Shown piece after piece: positions 17,664 through 24,948 of a DNA stretch of 64,000 bases (positions within the stretch are counted from its first letter, which is position 1; every line of letters starts with the position of its first letter). The translations under genes were made by a program, and so were the position numbers. Below the pieces are notes generated by a model. The model was not told where the DNA came from. It did not search any database and saw only the letters and a program-made list of their open reading frames with translations. This DNA comes from an uncultured bacterium (GTDB taxonomy: Bacteria; Bacillota_I; Bacilli_A; RFN20; CAG-826), in the NCBI GenBank assembly GCA_949299395.1, contig CASGAB010000005.1, forward strand, positions 1 to 64,000, given 5' to 3'.

Positions 17664-20231
17664 TTATGCAGAACAAGACTCACATTCTTCGACTTCTAAA
17701 GCCTTACTTCTAACATAATAAATTGACTTAACTTCGTTTTCCCAAGCATGAATATATAAATCTAAGACTTGTCTCATTGAGAAATCGTTTGTGATATAAA
17801 GATTCATACTTGTTGCTTGATCAACGTGACGACTTCTAACTCCGCCTGCTTTAACAGTCCATTCTTGATCAATTAAGTGAGCATCTTTATAAATAAAGAA
17901 GTTAGATGAATCAAGTGAAGGTGCAACACGAGGAATAATTTCGCCCTTCTTTTCTTCATAGAAGAATTTTTTCATAATTGGATCAACGCCTGCACTTGTT
18001 CCACTAATAATTGAAGTTGAAGCGGTTGGAGCGATTGCAAGTAAATAACCATTTCTTAAACCATGCTCATGAACACTATTTCTAAGTTCATTCCATCTCT
18101 CTGAATTATATCCTCTTAAATCAAAATAATTTCCATTATCCCAGTCACTTCCTTCAAAAAGCGAATATTTTCCTTTTTCTATTGCAAGTTCATTACTAGC
18201 TTTAATTGCAAAATAGTTAATATTTTCAAAAACTTTATCAACAAAATGTAAGTGTTCATCGCATTCCCATCTAATTTTATTATTAGTGAGCATATGATGA
18301 TAGCCACTAACTCCTAAACCAATTGCTCGATAAGTTTGGTTAGTAATTTCAGCATATGGAAGAGGATATAAATTTAAATCGATAACATTATCAAGTGCTC
18401 TAACTGTAACATTGATAATTTTTTCGAGTTCTTCAAGATTATTTACATCAATATTTCCTAAAGTTAATGAGGCAAGATTACAAACAACAAAGTTTCCTGG
18501 TTCAGTAACTGTTTCGACAAATACTTTTCCATCTTTTGTAATAATTTCTTCTCTATTTAAACCAATTGGACTCATATTTTGAGCAATTTCGGTACAAAGA
18601 TTTGAACAATAAATGATTCCAGCGTGTTTATTAGGATTATATTTATTAACAATATCTCTATTAAATGCGAACGGTGTACCAGTTTCAACTGCACTCTTAA
18701 TAATTAATCTAACTAAATCTTTTAAAACAAATTCACGTTTAGAAATATTTGGATCAGCAACACATTCAAAATATTTGTCTTCCCATTCTTTTCCATAATA
18801 ATCTTCAAGAAAATATCCTTTAACTTGATGAATTTCATATGGATCAAATAAATACCATGAAGAATTTAAGTTATCTCTACACATTTTCCAGAAAAGATCT
18901 GGATAACAAATAGCTGGGAAAATATCGTGAGCTTTCATTCTTTCATCGCCGTTATTTGTTCTAATTTGTAAAAATTCTGGTAAATCTTTATGCCATGCAT
19001 CTAAATAACATGCACAAGCTCCGTTTCTTACTCCAAGTTGATCAACAGCAACAGCAACATCATTAATAATTCTTACCCAACGAATAATTCCGCCAGCTGC
19101 GCCTTTAAATCCTCTAATTGGAGCACCGTTTGCTCTAACCTTACCTAAATAAAGTCCCATTCCTCCACCAAATTTAGAAACTTTAGCAAAGTTATCAATT
19201 GATCTAAAAATACCATCTAAGGAATCTGGGACAGTATCGATAAAACAAGATGATAATTGATGATATGGTTTTCTACTATTTAAAATTGTTGGAGTAGCCA
19301 TTGTGACTTTAAGCGATGATAAAATATCATAAAAATCATGAATTTTAGCTAATCTATCACTCTTTTCATTCATCATTAAATGAGTTGCAATCATTAAAAA
19401 CATTTCTTGGGGAGTTTCTAAAACTGTTAAATCATGATCTTTAACCAAATATCTTTTAATTAAAAGTTCTATTGATGAATAAGTTAATAATTTATCGTGT
19501 TCTTTATTAATAAATGTCGAAATTTCTTCAATTTCACTTTCATTATATTTCTCGGCTAATTCCTTAAAATAAAGGTTTTTAGAAACTAAATAATAAAATT
19601 TATCTTTAAAAGTATAGATTCCTCTTTGTTCTAAAGTTGGTTTAAGTTTATGGTAAAAAGAAAGAAGATAAATTCTTCCAGCGATAAACTCCCATTTAGG
19701 GGAAGAAGTTGAAGTAAGTTCAACACTTGCTCTAATTAAAGCATTTAGCTTTTCTTCTTCTTTCATGTTTTCATATAAAAACGAAGAAAATTTATTCATT
19801 AAATCGTTTAATGAATAATTACTATTTTCATCCTTATAATTAAAATCTTTATTAATATTTTTAAGTAAGACATCAAGTTCATCTTTATATTCATAAAAAT
19901 GAGATAAAATCTCATTTTTAAAAGTTCTTTCTTTATTTCTTTTTTCTCTATAAAGAATATAAGCTTTTGATTCACTATAATAATTTTCTTTCATTAAAAC
20001 TTCTTCAACTTTATCTTGAATGGTTTCAACGTTAAGAAGATAATCACTTAAATTTTCATTATTTAATTCTTCTTCTACTCTTTTAGATAAATGATTAATA
20101 ATATTATCTAATTCATTATTTTTTTCTAATTCTTGATATTTTGGAAATGCTAAAAAACATTTTTTAATAGCATTAAATATCTTAGTTAAATCATAAGTTT
20201 CATAACTACCATTTCTTTTTTTGATGTCCAT
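17664..20231 (-). CDS. nrdA: Class I ribonucleotide reductase large subunit
   Basis: This 855-aa catalytic subunit reduces ribonucleotides to deoxyribonucleotides. An N-terminal ATP-cone (starting MDIKKRNGSYETYDLTKI) is followed by the ten-stranded barrel, with active-site elements LSSCFIDTV, NLCTEI and the ATPTASTS-like APTASTSIISGTSAG. The C-terminus ends in ECESCSA, the redox-active C-x-x-C tail that is recharged by thioredoxin or glutaredoxin. A good AAGGAAG site precedes the ATG. It forms an operon with nrdB. Confidence 0.94.
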   Translation of the reverse strand: MDIKKRNGSYETYDLTKIFNAIKKCFLAFPKYQELEKNNELDNIINHLSKRVEEELNNENLSDYLLNVETIQDKVEEVLMKENYYSESKAYILYREKRNKERTFKNEILSHFYEYKDELDVLLKNINKDFNYKDENSNYSLNDLMNKFSSFLYENMKEEEKLNALIRASVELTSTSSPKWEFIAGRIYLLSFYHKLKPTLEQRGIYTFKDKFYYLVSKNLYFKELAEKYNESEIEEISTFINKEHDKLLTYSSIELLIKRYLVKDHDLTVLETPQEMFLMIATHLMMNEKSDRLAKIHDFYDILSSLKVTMATPTILNSRKPYHQLSSCFIDTVPDSLDGIFRSIDNFAKVSKFGGGMGLYLGKVRANGAPIRGFKGAAGGIIRWVRIINDVAVAVDQLGVRNGACACYLDAWHKDLPEFLQIRTNNGDERMKAHDIFPAICYPDLFWKMCRDNLNSSWYLFDPYEIHQVKGYFLEDYYGKEWEDKYFECVADPNISKREFVLKDLVRLIIKSAVETGTPFAFNRDIVNKYNPNKHAGIIYCSNLCTEIAQNMSPIGLNREEIITKDGKVFVETVTEPGNFVVCNLASLTLGNIDVNNLEELEKIINVTVRALDNVIDLNLYPLPYAEITNQTYRAIGLGVSGYHHMLTNNKIRWECDEHLHFVDKVFENINYFAIKASNELAIEKGKYSLFEGSDWDNGNYFDLRGYNSERWNELRNSVHEHGLRNGYLLAIAPTASTSIISGTSAGVDPIMKKFFYEEKKGEIIPRVAPSLDSSNFFIYKDAHLIDQEWTVKAGGVRSRHVDQATSMNLYITNDFSMRQVLDLYIHAWENEVKSIYYVRSKALEVEECESCSA

Positions 20232-20290
20232 AAAAATATTCTTCCTTATTTTAATTATTTATATAGATATTATTTTATAAATAAAATAAT

Positions 20291-20325
20291 AGCCCTCGAT
20301 AATTATTTTATCATTATCGAGGGCT
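20291..20325 (-). terminator. Terminator of the toxin-antitoxin locus
   Basis: A 13-bp perfect inverted repeat AGCCCTCGATAAT/ATTATCGAGGGCT with a 9-nt loop is followed on the minus strand by ATTATTTTATTT. It insulates nrdA from the upstream toxin-antitoxin remnant. Confidence 0.75.
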
Positions 20326-20361
20326 ATATATAAATTAAGAAATTATTAATTTATGAAAACG

Positions 20362-20627
20362 TTATTGGTAGATATCTCTTCGATGACCTATTTTAATTAC
20401 ACAGATAATTAATTTATCATCAACAACTTTTGTTAAAAAACGATAATCTCCGGCTCTATAACACCGATACTCTTTATAGTTACCACTTAATGGTTTTCAG
20501 ATAGATCTTGGATCTATGAGTGCATATAATTTTTTTCAATAAATTGAAAAAGTAATTTCTTTGTATAAGTATCTAAGCCAGCTAAAAACTTTTGGGCTTT
20601 CTTTGTCAAAACTACCTGATATTTCAT
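20362..20627 (-). pseudogene. RelE/ParE-type toxin, disrupted by frameshift and nonsense codon
   Basis: An ATG at 20627 opens MKYQVVLTKKAQKFLAGLD, a typical RelE-superfamily start, but this frame stops after 37 codons. The family continues in another frame as LYALIDPRSI, then a TGA at 20497-20499 where Trp is expected. It then runs KPLSGNYKEYRCYRAGDYR and ends IGHRRDIYQ with TAA at 20362. There is thus one lost base near 20525 plus a TGG-to-TGA change. The toxin is almost certainly inactive. It overlaps the antitoxin frame. Confidence 0.8.
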
Positions 20628-20841
20628 AATCCCAACATTTTTTAGCTTCTTCTACTGTATAAGTTGTTGGATCTTTTTCAAAATCTTTTAACGCAAGTTC
20701 TAAGTCCGCAATATCGAATTCATCTTCGATTTTTTCAAATAAAGCTTGTTTCATCGCTTCTCCAACACTTATTCCATGAATTCTAGCATAAGCTTGAGTT
20801 AATTTTTTCTCTTCATCAGTAAGTCTAATTGAAAAACTCAT
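20536..20841 (-). CDS. RelB/DinJ-type ribbon-helix-helix antitoxin with abnormal C-terminal extension
   Basis: The first ~70 residues are a typical antitoxin: RHH DNA-binding start MSFSIRLTDEEKKLTQAYA and the toxin-binding helix DLELALKDFEKDPTTYTVEEAKK. The frame then runs on for about 30 residues through the start of the toxin gene to a TGA, giving 101 aa where the family is usually 70-90. The extension is toxin DNA read in another frame and may come from an indel. With the toxin broken, this is an orphan antitoxin that could still bind its operator. An AGGAGG-type site precedes the ATG. Confidence 0.75.
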   Translation of the reverse strand: MSFSIRLTDEEKKLTQAYARIHGISVGEAMKQALFEKIEDEFDIADLELALKDFEKDPTTYTVEEAKKCWDYEISGSFDKESPKVFSWLRYLYKEITFSIY

Positions 20842-20856
20842 ATCAATCCTCCATTC

Positions 20857-20886
20857 TGTATTACAATGTATTACATCTACATTATA
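20857..20886 (-). promoter_or_regulatory. Antitoxin promoter and RHH-type operator
   Basis: On the minus strand a TATAAT -10 box (20881-20886) is followed by two tandem copies of TGTAATACA (20867-20875 and 20857-20865) with a 10-bp period. Short repeats on one face of the helix at the transcription start are what ribbon-helix-helix antitoxins bind for autoregulation. Confidence 0.65.
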
Positions 20887-20887
20887 A

Positions 20888-20971
20888 TCAATTCCAATAT
20901 TTTTTTAGAAAGAATGAGTTATTGACTAAATAAAGAAAATAGTTATGTTTATCGATTTCATTTAAAGCCAT
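20888..20971 (-). CDS. Tiny ORF (27 aa) behind a repeated leader
   Basis: ATG at 20969-20971 with a strong AAAGGAGG site opens a 27-codon frame, MALNEIDKHNYFLYLVNNSF and seven more residues, ending in TGA. Its last bases abut the -10 box of the antitoxin promoter. The product has no similarity I can see to the 54-aa protein behind leader copy A. It may be the truncated head of a lost gene; the ribosome binding site and leader are intact. Confidence 0.35.
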   Translation of the reverse strand: MALNEIDKHNYFLYLVNNSFFLKKYWN

Positions 20972-20976
20972 TAATA

Positions 20977-21034
20977 AAAACCTCCTTTCATATACAAGAA
21001 TGTAACGAAGGAGAAATTTTATTCATTTTTTATG
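20977..21034 (-). repeat. Two-copy leader element, copy B, with 12-aa mini-ORF
   Basis: This matches copy A at 303-359. On the minus strand an intact mini-frame ATG AAT AAA ... ATA TGA (21026 to 20988) encodes MNKISPSLHSCI. Its stop codon overlaps the start of AAAGGAGG for the next ORF. The element sits between mgsA and the 27-aa ORF. CTCCTT inside it could pair with AAGGAG of the ribosome binding site, suggesting translational control; that is inference. Confidence 0.5.
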
Positions 21035-21044
21035 AAATTTTTAT

Positions 21045-21437
21045 TTAATTATTCTTTTTACAAGGTATTTTATTATCTTTTAAAGCATCTAACATAATTT
21101 TAGCTCCACTTACATTAGTTGCTAAAGGAGTTGAAGTAACATCACAAAGTCTTAATAAAGCTGAGATATCTGGTTCATGAGGTTGAGAAGTTAATGGATC
21201 TCTTAAAAAGATAACTAAATCTAAAGAAGAATCAGCAATCATGCTTCCAATTTGTTGATCTCCGCCTAGCGGACCTGATTTTAAACAAATAATATCTAAA
21301 CCGGTTGCTCCTTTTACTAAAGTTCCGGTTGTTCCCGTTGCATAAACTTTATGTAAAGATAAAGTATCTTTATATTCTTTAGCAAGTTCAATCATTTCAT
21401 TTTTCTTTTTATCATGAGCAATTAACGCAATTTTCAT
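21045..21437 (-). CDS. mgsA: Methylglyoxal synthase
   Basis: This 130-aa cytoplasmic enzyme converts dihydroxyacetone phosphate to methylglyoxal and phosphate, a glycolytic overflow valve used when phosphate is scarce. The N-terminal [12 protein letters not shown], the phosphate-binding ATGTTG loop, and the catalytic Asp60 (GGDQQIG) and His87 (SQPHEPD) are all present. A GAGG site precedes the ATG. It is transcribed away from the opp operon terminator. The link between mgsA and phosphate limitation fits the presence of a full Pho system, but the two loci are 15 kb apart. Confidence 0.95.
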   Translation of the reverse strand: MKIALIAHDKKKNEMIELAKEYKDTLSLHKVYATGTTGTLVKGATGLDIICLKSGPLGGDQQIGSMIADSSLDLVIFLRDPLTSQPHEPDISALLRLCDVTSTPLATNVSGAKIMLDALKDNKIPCKKNN

Positions 21438-21482
21438 ATCTTTTTACCTCAATAAATCTATATAAATTATAAATACTTTACT

Positions 21483-21517
21483 AAATAAAAAGAAGGAGAA
21501 ATCGAGTTTCTCCTTCT
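21483..21517 (-). terminator. Terminator of the opp operon
   Basis: The stem AGAAGGAGAAA/TTTCTCCTTCT with a TCGAG loop is followed by TTTTTATTTAG on the minus strand. It lies just after the oppF stop. Confidence 0.85.
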
Positions 21518-21523
21518 ATATTA

Positions 21524-22900
21524 CTAGTATTCAAATTTAGCTTGTTCATCAAGAGTTTTAATTTCTTCTTGATATTTTTCAACTTCACTAGAGTTAGCCA
21601 AAATAAAGTGACCTGGTAAAATTTCAACAAGTTTTGGTTTTTCAACACTATAATCGTGACATTCTTGAGGGTTATAAGTAATTCTTACTCTGTTCTTTTC
21701 TGTTAATGGGTTTGGTTTAGGAATTGCTGATAAAAGTGATTTTGTATATGGATGAAGTGGATGTTTAAATAATTCATCACTAGTTGCAAGTTCAACAATT
21801 TCACCAAAATACATAACAGCAATTCGATCACAGAAATACTTAACAACTGATAAGTCATGAGCAATAAAGAGCAAAGATAAACCCATTTCATCTTTTAAGT
21901 CATTTAAAAGATTAATAATTTGTGCACGAATTGAAACGTCTAAAGCAGAAATTGGTTCATCGCAAATTAAGAATTTTGGATTCATAACAAGTGCTCTAGC
22001 AATACCGATTCTTTGTCTTTGACCACCAGAGAATTCGTGTGGATAACGAGAAGCATAATCCTCAATTAAACCAACTCTTTCTAAAGCTTCAACAACTCTT
22101 TGGTGATTTTCTGCTTTATTTTTGAATCCTTGAATTTGAAGACCTTCAGAAATAATTGTTTCAACAGTCATTCTTGGATCGAGGGAATCGATTGGATCTT
22201 GGAAGATCATTTGAATTTCTCTCATTAATTGAGGATCAACGTGTGAATCATCATATTTTGCTTGTTTAATTTTGGCTTTTTGAACTTTGATAATGTTGTT
22301 TGCTTTTTCTTTTTCTTCAGCTACAACTTTATCATGTTCTTCTTTCGTAATTTTACCTTCTTTTAAACCATTACTAAGTTCTTTTAATTTTTTATTTAAA
22401 CGAATTTTAGTATATTTAATTTCTTTTTCATTCCATCTAGTACCAGCACCAATTCTATGGCCTTTATAATAAATTGAACCAGATGTAATGTTATAAAGTC
22501 TAATAATCGAACGACCAGTTGTGGTTTTGCCACAACCTGATTCACCAACTAAACCAAAACATTCACCTTCTTTAACTTGGAAAGAAACATCGTGAACTGC
22601 TTTGAGCTTATATCTATTTGGTCCTGCACCAAAAAAGAAATATTGTTTTAAATGATTGACACTTAAAATTACTTTATCATCGACATATTCTTGTTTAAAT
22701 TTACATTTAGACATGATTTCATCGATTTTTTCTTGACGATTTTCTACGTTAGAAAGTTCATCTTCTTGTGGAGGTTCATGTTCATTTGAATCATCATCAT
22801 GCTTAGAAATACTTAATTCAGCTTCTTGAGCATCTTGATAAAGGCTTTCGTCTTTAGCAAGAAGTGATTTCATAGAAGAATCTAATTTTTTATCTGACAT
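21524..22900 (-). CDS. oppF: Oligopeptide import ATPase OppF
   Basis: This ABC ATPase is one of the two that power peptide import. The N-terminus has an extra acidic tail of about 80 residues. Walker A is GESGCGKTT, the Q-loop is in MIFQDPIDSLDPRMT, the signature is FSGGQRQRIG and Walker B is FLICDEPISALD. Between Walker A and the Q-loop lies a Lys/Glu-rich insert of about 65 residues, predicted coiled coil. The oligopeptide-specific C-terminal Cys/Pro region is reduced. The ATG at 22900 is chosen because AAGGAGG lies 9 bp before it (458 aa). It overlaps oppD by 11 bp. Confidence 0.92.
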   Translation of the reverse strand: MSDKKLDSSMKSLLAKDESLYQDAQEAELSISKHDDDSNEHEPPQEDELSNVENRQEKIDEIMSKCKFKQEYVDDKVILSVNHLKQYFFFGAGPNRYKLKAVHDVSFQVKEGECFGLVGESGCGKTTTGRSIIRLYNITSGSIYYKGHRIGAGTRWNEKEIKYTKIRLNKKLKELSNGLKEGKITKEEHDKVVAEEKEKANNIIKVQKAKIKQAKYDDSHVDPQLMREIQMIFQDPIDSLDPRMTVETIISEGLQIQGFKNKAENHQRVVEALERVGLIEDYASRYPHEFSGGQRQRIGIARALVMNPKFLICDEPISALDVSIRAQIINLLNDLKDEMGLSLLFIAHDLSVVKYFCDRIAVMYFGEIVELATSDELFKHPLHPYTKSLLSAIPKPNPLTEKNRVRITYNPQECHDYSVEKPKLVEILPGHFILANSSEVEKYQEEIKTLDEQAKFEY

Positions 22901-24947
22901 CTTCACTTCCCTCCTTTCTATCTTTTAATGCATTTTCAATACGAGTTTTAACAATTTTTGGCATTTCTACTTCTGGAGCACCTGGATAAAGTAACCAAGT
23001 AGCAGCATAGTGAGTGTCACTAACTTTAAAGTATGGAGGTTCATATTTAAAGTCAATTGCCATAGCGTATTTACTTCTTAAAGCAAAGGCATCTCCTTTT
23101 GGAGGATAAATCATGTCTGGAGGTGTTCCAGGAATTGCTTCAAGTTTTTCTTTACTATCAACATCAGGAATTGATGAGAGTAATGCCCATGTATATGGGT
23201 GTTTTGGATCGAAGAATACTTCATCTGCTAAACCATATTCAACAATTTTACCAGCATACATTACAGCGACTCTATCAGCCATATTAGCAACGACACCTAA
23301 ATCGTGAGTAATAAAAATACAGCTTAAGTTTCTTTCTTTTTTAAGACGGTTAATAAGTTCAAGAATTTGAGCTTGAATAGTAACGTCTAATGCAGTCGTT
23401 GGTTCATCACAAATTAAGATATCTGGATTAGCTGTTAAAGCAATAGCAATAACAATTCTTTGCCTCATACCACCAGAAAATTCGAATGGATATTGTTTGA
23501 AACGTTTTTCTGGCATTGGAATACCAACTTCTCTCATAACTTGAAGAGCCATTTTTTTAGCTTCAGCTTTAGTAATTTTAGTTTTATTGATGTAATCATC
23601 ATTTTCTTCTACTCTAGCTTTAGCAATCTCTTGAAGTTTAACATATAAAGAAGCGTATTTTTCATCTGGAATTTCTTTATATGTTTCAGTTTTCTTTTCA
23701 GTTTTAGAAACGTTAATTTCTTTGAACTTTTTAGATTCTTTTTCTTCTTTTCTTTTTAAAGCTTCGTTATAAGAAATAGCTTCTTTAATTTCTTGAAGTT
23801 TTGATTCTTCCAAACTTTCTTCATATTCTTCAATTTCTTTTTTGATAGAATTTTCTTCTTCACCTAATTTATTTAAATTAGATAAATGTGCTTCTTTAAT
23901 GGTTTGAGCATATTTATTAACCTTAACCTTAGCGACTTTTTTAGATTCCTTTAAAGCTTCTTTTAAGGCTGGTTTAGAAATCTTATATTCATATTTATAA
24001 GAAGATATTAATTCTTTTAAGAATGAGTTTCTTTTATTTAAAGATTCTTCAATAATGCTGATTTCATTTGATGAAGTGTCAAAAGTTGCACAACCTTCTT
24101 TAGAGACAACTTCTAAATGATGCTTAGCAACCTCTAATTTATTTGAATAAATCTTTTGGTCATATTCTTTTTCAAAAGTTTTAGGTTCTGAATATTTTTG
24201 AATACGATTATTAAACTTCTCAATATCAGCAGAACTATCGGCTTTTGAACGATTTACATAATCAAGATACTCATTTAAAATATCTTCTTTTTTCTTAGTT
24301 AATTCTTCTAAAGTATTTCTTGAATATTGAATATTTTCTTCAAGTCTTTCGTTGTTTCCGCCTTTTTCAGTTAGTTTCTCTTCGTCTTTTTTGATTGATT
24401 CATTTGTTTTAATAATTTTTGAATCTAATTCTTTTAAAGTTGAAACCATTTTTAGATTAGTTTCAATTTCATTCTCTAAACGAGAAATATTATAAGTTGT
24501 ATTTGCTTCATTATTTCTATAAGCGGTTAGTTCTTTAGAAATTAAATCAGCATATCTTCTTTTTAAAATATTTTTATTTGTTAAAGTTGCTTCTGTTATT
24601 TGTTTGCCAATTTTCATGACTGGATTCAATGCACTTAAAGGATCTTGGAAAATCATGCCGATTTTATGTCCTCTAATACGATGGAATTCTTCTTCAGAAA
24701 CTCTAACTAAATCTTCACCTTCATAAATAATTTGACCATGTTCAATAATAGCGTTTTTCGCACTAATTCCCATGATTGCTTTATTAGTAACAGATTTTCC
24801 TGAACCTGATTCACCGACAATGCATAAAGTTTCACCTTTATAAAGATCGAAGGAAACACCTCTAACTGCGTGAACAATACCTCTATCTGTTTTAAAAGAG
24901 ATAACTAAATCTTTTACAGATAATACTTTTTCTCTATTTTCTGTCAT
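22890..24947 (-). CDS. oppD: Oligopeptide import ATPase OppD with large coiled-coil insertion
   Basis: The domain is that of OppD: Walker A GESGSGKSV, Q-loop MIFQDPLSALNPV, signature FSGGMRQR, Walker B ILICDEPTTALD and the C-terminal peptide-importer region (YPPKGDAFALRSKYA). At 685 aa it is twice the usual length. About 335 highly charged residues (about 130-465) are inserted in the helical subdomain between Q-loop and signature, with long Glu/Lys heptad-like stretches. Start 24947 is preferred over GTG 24956 because of spacing from AAAGGA. The gene starts inside the end of oppC. Confidence 0.92.
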   Translation of the reverse strand: MTENREKVLSVKDLVISFKTDRGIVHAVRGVSFDLYKGETLCIVGESGSGKSVTNKAIMGISAKNAIIEHGQIIYEGEDLVRVSEEEFHRIRGHKIGMIFQDPLSALNPVMKIGKQITEATLTNKNILKRRYADLISKELTAYRNNEANTTYNISRLENEIETNLKMVSTLKELDSKIIKTNESIKKDEEKLTEKGGNNERLEENIQYSRNTLEELTKKKEDILNEYLDYVNRSKADSSADIEKFNNRIQKYSEPKTFEKEYDQKIYSNKLEVAKHHLEVVSKEGCATFDTSSNEISIIEESLNKRNSFLKELISSYKYEYKISKPALKEALKESKKVAKVKVNKYAQTIKEAHLSNLNKLGEEENSIKKEIEEYEESLEESKLQEIKEAISYNEALKRKEEKESKKFKEINVSKTEKKTETYKEIPDEKYASLYVKLQEIAKARVEENDDYINKTKITKAEAKKMALQVMREVGIPMPEKRFKQYPFEFSGGMRQRIVIAIALTANPDILICDEPTTALDVTIQAQILELINRLKKERNLSCIFITHDLGVVANMADRVAVMYAGKIVEYGLADEVFFDPKHPYTWALLSSIPDVDSKEKLEAIPGTPPDMIYPPKGDAFALRSKYAMAIDFKYEPPYFKVSDTHYAATWLLYPGAPEVEMPKIVKTRIENALKDRKEGSEDVR

Positions 24948-24948
24948 A

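Noticed and set aside
20362-20841. Possible use of TGA as Trp (mycoplasma code)
   Set aside because: TGA occurs at a Trp position only in the toxin remnant, which also has a frameshift. TGG is used for Trp throughout, and TGA ends genes in ATGA overlaps at 62276 and 63913.
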